Made by a program: the position numbers and the translations under genes. A DNA stretch of 64,000 nt from Streptomyces sp. NBC_00344 (GTDB lineage: Bacteria > Actinomycetota > Actinomycetes > Streptomycetales > Streptomycetaceae): assembly GCF_036088315.1 (NCBI RefSeq), contig NZ_CP107996.1:2376501-2440500 (forward strand), in the 5' to 3' direction. This document shows, one piece after another, positions 7,549 to 15,097 of the stretch. Position 1 is the stretch's first letter. Each line of letters begins with the position of its first letter. The notes beneath the pieces are model-generated. The model was not told the origin of the DNA and did not search any database. It saw only the letters and a list, made by a program, of their open reading frames with translations.

Positions 7549-8826
7549 ATGTCCTTTCTCCGCCCCAGGTTCCCGGGCGAACGCGCCCTGGTCTCCGGAA
7601 TCGCCGTGGACGCGGTCGGCTCCGGGATGTACGTTCCCTTCAGCCTGGTGTTCTTCCGTCATGTCACAGGCCTGCCACTACCGCTGATCGGGCTGGTGCT
7701 CACCGTCACCGGGCTCGTCGGCATCGCCGCCGTCCCCGTGGTGGGCATCGCCGTGGACCGCTTCGGCGCCCGCACGATGCAGATCTCTCTGTACGTCGTG
7801 CGGGGGCTGAGCTTCGCGTGTTTCCCGCTCGCCCACGCGCTGCCGGTCTTCGCCGTCGTCGCACTGCTCACCTCGGTGGGGACACGCGCCTTCCGCCCCG
7901 CCCAGGACGCGCGGATCGCCGAACTCGCCGATGGCACCGCCCGGGACCACCTGCAGGCTCTCAGCCGCAGTCTGAGCAACGCCGGTCTCGGCGCAGGCAC
8001 CCTGATCGCCTCGGTCGTCATCGCCACCGCGGGCGATTTCGGCTACACGATCACGGCGTGGCTCAACGGGGCGAGCTTCATCGCCGCGGGCTTCCTCGCC
8101 TCGCGCACCCCGGCCGCCCCGCCCCGCTCCCCGGTGATCCCGCGCGCACCCGGCGGTGGCTACCGCGTCGTCGCCAGGGACCGGCCCTTCCTCGGCCTCG
8201 TGTGCGCCAACCTTCTCGTCGCCCTCGGCTTCTCGGCGCTCACCTCGCTCCTCCCGCTGTACGCGACGGGCTCGCTGGACCTGCCCGAAGGTCTCGTCGG
8301 CAGCGCCTTCCTCCTCAACACCGTGCTGTGCGCGACCCTCGGCGTTCCTGTCGCCGCCCTCGCCCGGCGCTGCTTCGCCACCCGCCCCCGGGCCGCCGCC
8401 GCCGGCGCCGCGCTCTTCTCCCTCTCCTTCCTCGCCCAGGCGGCGCTCGGCACCGTCCGGCCGCACGGCGTACCGCTCCTGCTCGCCGGCCTGCTTGGCG
8501 CGGTCCTCGTCATGACGGTGGGCGAGATGGTGTACAGCCCCTCCTCCGGAGCGCTGTCGCAGTTCGCCGCGCCCCAGCGGCTGCGCGGCCGCTACCTCGC
8601 CACCTACCAGTTGTCCTGGTCACTGGCGTACGCCCTGGGCCCGACGGTGTTCACCTCGCTGCTCACCGTCGACGGCCGCCTGCCGTGGCTGCTCGTGGCG
8701 GTCACGGCGGCGCTCGGGTCGCTCCTGCTGACGCGTGTCGAACGGCACCTTCCGGCCGAGGCCGTCGCCTTCGTCCCCGCGCCCGCGCCCGCGCCCGGGA
8801 GTGCGGCCACGACCGTCGCCAAGTGA
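7549..8826 (+). CDS. MFS exporter (cluster)
   Basis: 425 residues with about 12 hydrophobic segments and the MFS arrangement of two six-helix halves. The conserved loop after helix 2 is visible as GIAVDRFGAR. The ATG is preceded by GGAG in the 47-bp gap after the aminotransferase gene. The tail is Pro-Ala rich. Its place in the middle of the biosynthetic operon suggests export of the product or self-protection. A second, distinct MFS gene ends the cluster at 12.6 kb. Confidence 0.85.
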   Translation: MSFLRPRFPGERALVSGIAVDAVGSGMYVPFSLVFFRHVTGLPLPLIGLVLTVTGLVGIAAVPVVGIAVDRFGARTMQISLYVVRGLSFACFPLAHALPVFAVVALLTSVGTRAFRPAQDARIAELADGTARDHLQALSRSLSNAGLGAGTLIASVVIATAGDFGYTITAWLNGASFIAAGFLASRTPAAPPRSPVIPRAPGGGYRVVARDRPFLGLVCANLLVALGFSALTSLLPLYATGSLDLPEGLVGSAFLLNTVLCATLGVPVAALARRCFATRPRAAAAGAALFSLSFLAQAALGTVRPHGVPLLLAGLLGAVLVMTVGEMVYSPSSGALSQFAAPQRLRGRYLATYQLSWSLAYALGPTVFTSLLTVDGRLPWLLVAVTAALGSLLLTRVERHLPAEAVAFVPAPAPAPGSAATTVAK

Positions 8827-8902
8827 TGCCGCGCCTCGTACCCCACACAGAGTCATGGCGGCGGGCGCGCCCGCCCACCGCACCACGATCAGGAGACAAG
8901 AC

Positions 8903-10276
8903 ATGGACCGCATCACCTTGACCGAGGAGTATCTGACGGAGCTGGAGGCCGCGGGGCTGTCGAGTGAGGAGCTGCTGGGCGGCCTGCCGCAGAACAAGAT
9001 CCTCAACAGCGACAAGCCGAACGGCATGGGCAAGTGGCTCGCGCGCCCGGTCTTCCTCGGTGGCGAGGAACTTGCCCGGCTCGCCGCCGATCTCGACAAC
9101 CTCCTCACGGCGCTGGACAGCCTGCCCGAGAAGCTCTTCGGCGGGGACTTCGCCGCCTTCGCGCGCGCGGTCGGGCTGACCGAGCCGCAGGTCGACGCGG
9201 TCCTGCAGAACCGGGGAGAGCGGATGACCCGGCAGAGCCGGGCCGACCTGGTCTGCGAAGGAGCCGGCTTCAAGCTCCTCGAACTCAACATCGGCAGCGC
9301 GATAGGCGGTGTCGACAACGTCGACGTCTGCCGCGAACTCCTGGAGGTCCCCGTCCTCGCCCGCTTCGCCGAGCGCCACGGGCTGACCTTCGTCGACTCG
9401 CTCCGCGAGCAGGTCCACAACATCCTCACCGAGAGCGGCTTCTCGGCGGAGGACCACCCTGTCGTCGCGCTCACCGAATGGCCTTCGGCCTTCTCCGACG
9501 AGCTGCCGTACATGACGCAGCTGTGCGAGCGCTGGGGCGACCTGGGCCTTGACGCCACCCCTTGTCATCTCGGTCAACTCGAGGTGCGTGAGGGGCGCGT
9601 GTGGCTCGCGGACAGGCCGGTCGACATCATCGTGCGCACCTTCCTCATCCGTGACGTCGTGAGCCCGGACGCCCCCCGGCTGACCGCCCCCGTCTTCGAC
9701 GCCGCGCGCCGGGGCGAAGTAAAGATCTTCACACCGCTCGACACCTCCGCCTACGCGAGCAAGGCGGCCCTCGCGCTGCTCTCGGAGGAGGGCAACCGGC
9801 ACCTGTTCCCGGACGAGGTCCTCGCGAGCCTCGACCGCATCCTGCCGTGGACGCGGCGGGCGCGCCGCGGGGAGGTGACGCTGGAGGACGGCGAACGGGT
9901 CGACCTCGTCGAGTACGCCCTGTCTCACGCCGAGGAGCTGGTGCTCAAGCCCACGTCGCTCTCCGGCGGGAAGGGCGTCGTGCTCGGCTGGGCCGACGGC
10001 CTCACCCCTGAGGCATGGCGGGCACACGTCCTCGCCGCGCTCGACAGCCCGCACGTTCTGCAACGGCGGGTGCGGCCCGCCCAGGAGACCGTCCCCGTCC
10101 CGGGCGGCGGGGTGGACCGGTTCCGTCCCGTGTGGGGGATCATCACGGGTGTCAACGGTTTCATCGGCGGCAGTGTGCGAGCCATCCCCTCCGCCGCCGG
10201 CGATGTCGTGGTGAACGTCGCCAACGGCGCCCACGTCGGTGCCCTGCTGCACGAGGCGGCGGCTCCCTCCAGCTGA
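8903..10276 (+). CDS. ATP-grasp-like carboxylate-amine ligase (putative)
   Basis: 457 residues, ATG with AGGAGAC upstream. The central part carries LLELNIGSAIGGVDNVDV, and the C-terminal part LVLKPTSLSGGKGVVLGW, which looks like the nucleotide-binding lysine and glycine-rich loop of the ATP-grasp fold. The order of these elements suggests a circularly permuted ATP-grasp or glutathionylspermidine-synthase-like fold. Such enzymes form amide or peptide bonds through acyl phosphates. In a cluster without an NRPS it is the best candidate for joining the aminated intermediate to an amino acid or amine. Fold assignment is moderate; the partners are unknown. Confidence 0.6.
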   Translation: MDRITLTEEYLTELEAAGLSSEELLGGLPQNKILNSDKPNGMGKWLARPVFLGGEELARLAADLDNLLTALDSLPEKLFGGDFAAFARAVGLTEPQVDAVLQNRGERMTRQSRADLVCEGAGFKLLELNIGSAIGGVDNVDVCRELLEVPVLARFAERHGLTFVDSLREQVHNILTESGFSAEDHPVVALTEWPSAFSDELPYMTQLCERWGDLGLDATPCHLGQLEVREGRVWLADRPVDIIVRTFLIRDVVSPDAPRLTAPVFDAARRGEVKIFTPLDTSAYASKAALALLSEEGNRHLFPDEVLASLDRILPWTRRARRGEVTLEDGERVDLVEYALSHAEELVLKPTSLSGGKGVVLGWADGLTPEAWRAHVLAALDSPHVLQRRVRPAQETVPVPGGGVDRFRPVWGIITGVNGFIGGSVRAIPSAAGDVVVNVANGAHVGALLHEAAAPSS

Positions 10277-10349
10277 GCCCGCCGCCCGGCCGGCCTCACC
10301 ACCCCTCGTACCGAGGCGCTTCCGGCGCCGTCCCAAGGAGACCACTGTC

Positions 10350-11402
10350 ATGAGAGCCGCTGTATTCCACGGCAGGCGCGACGTACGGGTCCAGGAGTGG
10401 CCCGACCCCCCGGCCCCCGGGCCCGGGGAGATCCAGCTCGCCGTGGTACGCGCGGGCATCTGCGGTACGGACGTCGAGGAGTTCGCCTCCGGACCGCACC
10501 TCATCCCGTTCGCCGGGCCGCACTTCGCGAGCGGTCACCAGGGCCCGCTGGTCATCGGCCACGAGATGGTCGGCGAGGTCATCGCGACCGGCCCCGGTGT
10601 CGACGCCTTCACACCGGGCGACCTGGTCGTCCCGGGCTCCGGGGTCTCGTGCGGGAACTGCCGCTGGTGTGCTCGGGGGCGGACAAACGTCTGCGCGCGG
10701 TACTACACGCTCGGGCTGCATGTGGACGGCGGTCTCGCCGAGCGGGTCAACGTCCCGGCCGGCATCAGCCGTTCTGCGGGCGGGCTCACCCCTGACGTCG
10801 CCATCATGGCGCAGCCGCTCGCCGTGGCGCTGCGGGCGGTACGCGGTATCGCTCCCGAACCGGACAGGACCGTCGTGGTGATCGGCCTGGGCGGCATCGG
10901 GTCGCTCGCGGTCGCCGCCTGCGCGGCCCGGGGAGTGGAGACGATCGGTGTCGACGTCTCGGCCGCCCGGCTGGAGACGGGGCGCCGCGCCGGCGCGGGG
11001 CTGCTGATCGACGCCTCGCGCGAGGACGCCGCCACCGCGATCCGGGCGGCAACGGCCGGTCACGGCGCGGACGTGGTGATCGAGGCCTCGGGGGTGACCG
11101 CCGGACTTGCGACCGCGATGAACTCGGTCTGCCGGGGCGGGCACGTCCGCCTGGTCGGCCTCCACCGCGACCCCTCGCCACTCGACCTGACCCGGCTGGT
11201 CCTGGAGGAGATCACGCTCGACACCTCGAAGGTCCACGTCTGCGACCGGGACCTCCCCGAGGCCCTGGCCCTGCTCACCGCGCACCCGGAGATCGCCACG
11301 ACGGCGCTCGACGAGGTCATCACCCTGGACAGGCTCGTCCCGGACGGCCTCGAACGCGTCGAGCGGGGGGACGCCACCGGCAAGATCGTCGTACGCCCCT
11401 AG
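10350..11402 (+). CDS. Zinc-dependent medium-chain alcohol dehydrogenase
   Basis: 350 residues with AAGGAG before the ATG. Catalytic zinc ligands are visible at C38 (GICGTD) and H71-E72 (IGHEMVGEV). The structural zinc cysteines are in SCGNCRWCARGRTNVC (about 102-117), and the NAD(P) Rossmann motif is VVIGLGGIGSLA. It resembles the threonine dehydrogenase/butanediol dehydrogenase branch. It could oxidise a ring hydroxyl or reduce an aldehyde made by the LuxE/LuxC-like pair. It is the last gene of the rightward run and ends at a strong terminator. Confidence 0.87.
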   Translation: MRAAVFHGRRDVRVQEWPDPPAPGPGEIQLAVVRAGICGTDVEEFASGPHLIPFAGPHFASGHQGPLVIGHEMVGEVIATGPGVDAFTPGDLVVPGSGVSCGNCRWCARGRTNVCARYYTLGLHVDGGLAERVNVPAGISRSAGGLTPDVAIMAQPLAVALRAVRGIAPEPDRTVVVIGLGGIGSLAVAACAARGVETIGVDVSAARLETGRRAGAGLLIDASREDAATAIRAATAGHGADVVIEASGVTAGLATAMNSVCRGGHVRLVGLHRDPSPLDLTRLVLEEITLDTSKVHVCDRDLPEALALLTAHPEIATTALDEVITLDRLVPDGLERVERGDATGKIVVRP

Positions 11403-11411
11403 CCGGGAACA

Positions 11412-11455
11412 GCGGTACGGGGCAGGGACGCACACGGTGCCCTGCCCCGTACCGC
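11412..11455. terminator. Terminator between the cluster operon and its convergent regulator
   Basis: Perfect 16-bp inverted repeat (11412-11427 with 11440-11455) and a 12-nt loop. It lies 10 bp past the dehydrogenase stop and faces the 3' end of the leftward regulator, so it can serve both strands. Confidence 0.8.
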
Positions 11456-11517
11456 TTGCCGCGCAAGGCGGTGCCGGGCCACGCGCGCGGCCCGGGGCCC
11501 CACCGCGTGCCCGCCGC

Positions 11518-12495
11518 TCAGCCCGGCCGGGTTCCGAGCAGTTCGTCGGCGACCGACGTGCGCGCGTACAGCACGGAGCGGCCGGCGCGGTGCGCGCTGA
11601 CGAGTCCGGCGTCGCGCATCGCGGTGAGGAACTGGGAGACCCCTGCCGGCGAGATGCCGGTGCGCCGGGCCAGTTCGGTGGTCGAGGCGGGCGCTTGGAG
11701 CTCGGTGAGCAGCAGGGTGCGCGAGCGGCCGAGCACGGCGGAGACCGCCTCGGACCGGGAAGGAGCGGGCCGCTCCCACAGGACGCCCACGCCGCGCGAA
11801 GGATAGGCCAGTTGCAGCGGCTCCGGATCCCGTACCACCGTCAGCACGCCCGGCCCGGCGAAGACCGAGGGGATGAGAAGGAGCCCCGCCCCCTTCGTCG
11901 CGCGGTGGAGCGTCTCCGGCCGGCGGACGAGCCGCAGCGTGTTGTCGTCCCAGCTCACCTTGGCGTGCAGCCCGTTGAAGAGGGCACCCGCGCCGTACTC
12001 GGCGACCTGGCGCGCGCGGTGGAAGATGTCGGCGTCGAGGACGGTGCGCATCCGCTGCCAGTACGGCGCGAGCGCGATCTCCCAGTACCTCTCGATCTCC
12101 GCCGTGAGTTCGACCAGTTGGCCCCCCGGGTCGGCGTGCAGAGACCGTATACGCGATGCGGGCCTGCCCAGGTGCCGCCCCAGGTGGTCCAGGTCCCGGC
12201 GCACCTCGGCGGCCGCCGAGCCCCGCACCGCGTCCAGCTCCTCGCGCAGCGAGGGGGCGTGGCCGGCCGGGACGGGGTTGAGGAAGTCCGCGAGGTAGCC
12301 GCTCGGCGGGATGAGCGCGGCAAGCCAGCCACGATCCAGTTCGGCCGCCGCGAGGCGGGGGCGCACCTGCTCGACCCACGGGAGATGAACGGCGGCCGGG
12401 CGGGCGGAGCGCAGCAGCCGATAGCTCGTCACGACCTCCCACATGGGCGAGATCGAGAACCGCATGCGCGCCAGGTCGCTCGCCGAGAACTCCAT
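11518..12495 (-). CDS. DUF5937/ArsR-type winged-helix regulator
   Basis: 325 residues. The N-terminal DUF5937-like domain opens LARMRFSISPMWEV, and the C-terminal 70 residues form an ArsR-type helix-turn-helix (TELARRTGISPAGVSQFLTAMRDAGLV). I prefer the ATG at 12493-12495, which gives MEFSASDLARMRF as in relatives; an ATG at 12520-12522 adds nine residues and would leave the message nearly leaderless. It is divergent from an MFS exporter with an inverted repeat in the short gap. That suggests it represses the exporter and itself, perhaps released by the cluster product. Confidence 0.8.
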   Translation of the reverse strand: MEFSASDLARMRFSISPMWEVVTSYRLLRSARPAAVHLPWVEQVRPRLAAAELDRGWLAALIPPSGYLADFLNPVPAGHAPSLREELDAVRGSAAAEVRRDLDHLGRHLGRPASRIRSLHADPGGQLVELTAEIERYWEIALAPYWQRMRTVLDADIFHRARQVAEYGAGALFNGLHAKVSWDDNTLRLVRRPETLHRATKGAGLLLIPSVFAGPGVLTVVRDPEPLQLAYPSRGVGVLWERPAPSRSEAVSAVLGRSRTLLLTELQAPASTTELARRTGISPAGVSQFLTAMRDAGLVSAHRAGRSVLYARTSVADELLGTRPG

Positions 12496-12520
12496 TTCCG
12501 CCAGGGCGAATCCCCCCACC

Positions 12521-12538
12521 ATTCAGTCATCGCTGAAT
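12521..12538. promoter_or_regulatory. Inverted repeat ATTCAG-N6-CTGAAT, likely operator
   Basis: A perfect 6-bp dyad with a 6-bp spacer in the 81-bp gap between the ArsR-type regulator and the divergent MFS gene. Size and position suit an operator that controls both genes. Confidence 0.6.
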
Positions 12539-12576
12539 CATTTGCCGGGCCCCCGAGAGCCGCACATCATGCGGAC

Positions 12577-13803
12577 ATGTTCTCTTCGTACAAGGGCCTG
12601 CCACGCACCGCCTGGGTCATCTTCAGCGGGACGATCGTGAACCGCCTGGGCTTCATGGTAGTGCCCTTTTTGGTCTACTACCTAGGGTCACGAGGCGTCA
12701 GCACATCTCAAGTCACCTATGTGCTCGGCTGTTTGGGAATCGGTACACTCGTGGGCCCGCTGCTCAGCGGACTGCTCGCGGACCACTGGGGCCGTCGCTC
12801 GACCATGGTCACCGGGCTGGTGGGCACGGCCGTCTCGCACGGTCTGCTCTTCGCGGCGCCCAACCTGGTGACGCTCGCGCTCGCGGCCGCCGTCCTCAGC
12901 GTCTGCGGCACCATGGTCAGCCCCTCCGCCAACGCGCTCCTCGCCGAGTCCGTCGGCGCGGAACGCCGTCGCAACGCCTTCTCGCTCGTCTACTGGGCGG
13001 TCAACATCGGCAGCGCCGGGGCCGGCATCCTCGGCGGCTTCCTCGCCGCGCACGGCTACTGGCTGCTCTTCGTGATCGACGGAAGCAGCTCCCTCGCCTT
13101 CGCCCTCATCGCCGCGCGCCTGCTCCCCGCCGGCAAGCGATCCGCGCCCCCCGCGACAGGCCAGGGCGGCGGCTACGGAGTGGTCCTGCGCGACCCGCTG
13201 ATGCGCGCGCTGCTCCCCCTCTTCGGCATCACCCTCGCCATCTACTCCCTGACCGAGGCGGGCCTGCCGCTCGCGATCCGCGACGATGGCCTCTCGCCCA
13301 AGGTCCTCGGTCTGATGGCCACGCTCAATGCGGTCCTGGTCGTCATCCTTCAGCCCATCGCCACCACGGTCCTCGCCAAGGTCCGGCCGCTCGTCGTCTA
13401 CGTCTTCGCGGCCGGACTCATCGCACTCGGCGTCGCGCTCACCGGCCTCGCCGACGACGTGTGGACCTACGGCGCCACCGTCGCGGTGTGGTCGCTCGGC
13501 GAGGCGGCCATCGGCGGCATCCACTCGGCGACGATCCAGAGCATCGCGCCCGAACACGCCCGAGGCCGCTACCAGGGTGCCTTCCAGTGGCTGTGGGGCT
13601 CATCGCGCTTCGTCGCCCTGACCGTGGGGACCGCCGTCTACGCCCACGCGGGAGCCGCCGTCCTGTGGGGGTTCTGCGCGGTGGCCGGTCTCGTCGCCCC
13701 GCTGGGGGTTCTCGCGCTGGGCCCGGCCATCGAGCGGCGTGCGGCCGAGGCGGAGAAGAAGGAGGAGGAGCCGGAGGAGGAGGCCGTGCTGTCGGCCGAG
13801 TAG
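12577..13803 (+). CDS. MFS exporter divergent from the ArsR-type regulator
   Basis: 408 residues, starting MFSSYKGLPRTAWVIF, with about 12 transmembrane segments. The loop-2 motif is visible as GLLADHWGRRSTM. The tail is very acidic (EEEPEEEAVLSAE). It has its own regulator and operator, so it probably provides inducible export or self-resistance, unlike the MFS gene inside the operon. It is the last gene of the recognisable cluster; the vapBC and repeat region follows. Confidence 0.85.
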   Translation: MFSSYKGLPRTAWVIFSGTIVNRLGFMVVPFLVYYLGSRGVSTSQVTYVLGCLGIGTLVGPLLSGLLADHWGRRSTMVTGLVGTAVSHGLLFAAPNLVTLALAAAVLSVCGTMVSPSANALLAESVGAERRRNAFSLVYWAVNIGSAGAGILGGFLAAHGYWLLFVIDGSSSLAFALIAARLLPAGKRSAPPATGQGGGYGVVLRDPLMRALLPLFGITLAIYSLTEAGLPLAIRDDGLSPKVLGLMATLNAVLVVILQPIATTVLAKVRPLVVYVFAAGLIALGVALTGLADDVWTYGATVAVWSLGEAAIGGIHSATIQSIAPEHARGRYQGAFQWLWGSSRFVALTVGTAVYAHAGAAVLWGFCAVAGLVAPLGVLALGPAIERRAAEAEKKEEEPEEEAVLSAE

Positions 13804-14174
13804 GTACGCGCACCACCCCATCCCGGCGCCGCCCGTACCGCCACCCCTGGCTCACCGGCTCATCGCGCCGCTCGGCACCGAGGCCGGGTCGCACCAGCGC
13901 AAGGACGGCAGACTGACCGCCGGGCAGCGCGATCCACGGGGAACCCAGCCGCTCCCCCGCCGCGCCGGACTCATTCGGCGGGCTGCTAAATCCGCGCGGA
14001 CCGCAAAGGCCACCCAACCCGCTCCGGCGCAGGTCGGACGGTCGTTCGCCGGACGTATCGGACGTTGAAGCGGAACTCCACCACAACCCGTCCGACCTGC
14101 GGAAAGCCAACGATGCACAGGCTCGACCCACAGCCATCGAAGCACTCGCCGGCACGGCGTGCGGCGGTCCCAGC
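13804..14174. other. Gene-poor 371-bp junction with repeat copy and dyad
   Basis: I see no convincing gene. The stretch holds the left copy of the 23-bp ychF-end repeat (14062-14084). A 10-bp inverted repeat (GGTCGGACGG at 14032-14041, CCGTCCGACC at 14088-14097) encloses that copy. Frames here look like degraded sequence rather than a known protein. Confidence 0.5.
14062..14084. repeat. Left copy of 23-bp ychF-3'-end direct repeat (possible att site)
   Basis: Identical over 23 bp to 15102-15124, which is part of the ychF coding end (residues VVEFRFN). Read on the minus strand, this copy also encodes VVEFRFNV but continues without a stop. Similarity ends abruptly on both sides. A dyad surrounds it, as in recombinase core sites. 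It is likely an attachment-site duplication left by an integrated element. Confidence 0.65.
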
Positions 14175-14591
14175 TCAGTCGGCGGTGCCGGGCTCCACGA
14201 CCCACTCGGCTTGCAGCCCACTCACCGAGGCGATCATGTCGAAGTCGCCGTCGTAATGCAGGACCGTGGCCCGATGCCGCTCGGCGGTTGCCGCGATGAG
14301 GACGTCGGCCAGCGACAGCGCCCGGTGAAAGCCAGCGTTCAGGGCCAGGGCCTGGATCTCGAGTGCCCGCTCGAACTCCTCGTCATCGCAGGGCAGGTAG
14401 TCGAATCCACGAAGCAGGGTACGCAGTCGCAGCGCCTCGGGCTTTCCGCGCGCCGAGTACAGAACCTCATACTCAGTCGGGGCGCACACCGCGAGGAGCC
14501 CGTCGCGGTCCAGCGCATCCAGCCGCATCCGCACTGCCGGTTTGCCCCGGCGGGCCAGCGCGGACTTATCGACGAGATAGTGCCCCTTCAC
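14175..14591 (-). CDS. vapC: VapC-type PIN-domain ribonuclease toxin
   Basis: 138 residues. PIN-domain acidic residues are visible: D8 (LVDKSAL), a Glu near 40 (CAPTEYEVLYS), Asp in SLADVLIAATAE (about 95) and Asp in YDGDFDMIA (about 114-117). VapC toxins are Mg-dependent endoribonucleases that cut tRNA or rRNA. The start ATG overlaps the vapB stop by 4 nt, so translation is coupled. It sits beside the cluster and between the two 23-bp repeats, so it may stabilise the accessory segment. Confidence 0.88.
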   Translation of the reverse strand: MKGHYLVDKSALARRGKPAVRMRLDALDRDGLLAVCAPTEYEVLYSARGKPEALRLRTLLRGFDYLPCDDEEFERALEIQALALNAGFHRALSLADVLIAATAERHRATVLHYDGDFDMIASVSGLQAEWVVEPGTAD

Positions 14592-14839
14592 GCCGCCGAG
14601 GCCCCGCCATCGCGCTTCAGCGAGCCGTCCGGATTCCGCGGCCCCGTCTGCGAGCGGATCTCCGCGAACGCGTCATCAAACTCACCATCGTCAATGGCAT
14701 CGAACAGCTCCCGGCGCAGCCGCAGCCTCACCCCCTCCTCCATGGCCGCCCGCACTGCGGCGGCCTTCGTCTTCGCCCCGTACACCCGCATCGCCTGCTC
14801 GACGATCTCCTCGTCCAGATCGATCACAGTCCTGGCCAT
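14588..14839 (-). CDS. vapB: VapB-type antitoxin
   Basis: 83 residues. The N-terminal ribbon-helix-helix-like part (MARTVIDLDEEIVEQAMRVY) and AAVRAAMEEGV are typical of VapB. The C-terminal half, rich in Asp/Glu, would wrap VapC. GGAGGG lies 8 nt before the ATG. A palindromic operator candidate lies just upstream, fitting autorepression by the VapBC complex. Confidence 0.87.
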   Translation of the reverse strand: MARTVIDLDEEIVEQAMRVYGAKTKAAAVRAAMEEGVRLRLRRELFDAIDDGEFDDAFAEIRSQTGPRNPDGSLKRDGGASAA

Positions 14840-14874
14840 CAGTTAGTCCCTCCGGAGCCCGACATCCCAACGAC

Positions 14875-14903
14875 GATATCATTCTAGGCACAGAAATGAC
14901 ATC
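14875..14903. promoter_or_regulatory. vapBC promoter/operator
   Basis: An imperfect inverted repeat GATATCATT...AATGACATC (8 of 9 bases, 11-bp spacer) lies 36 bp upstream of vapB. On the minus strand TAGAAT (14881-14886) inside the dyad can serve as a -10 element. Antitoxin binding would therefore block the promoter. Confidence 0.5.
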
Positions 14904-15018
14904 AGGATGCTGGAGCGCCTCGACGACACCTCGATCAGGGCGGGAGCACGGCCAGAGACCGATCACCATCTGAAGCGTTCAGGTGACGAGGGGTCAGCCA
15001 TCCCAGCACGGGAAAAAC

Positions 15019-15050
15019 ATAGGGTCCGACCCCGAAGAGTCGGACCCTAT
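15019..15050 (-). terminator. Intrinsic terminator downstream of ychF
   Basis: Perfect 12-bp stem (15019-15030 with 15039-15050) and an 8-nt loop. On the minus strand it is followed by GTTTTT, a proper U tract. It lies 48 bp past the ychF stop. Confidence 0.85.
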
Positions 15051-15097
15051 CTGACCTGCATGTTTGCTAGATCAGCGGCGTGGCGATACGTCAGCCG

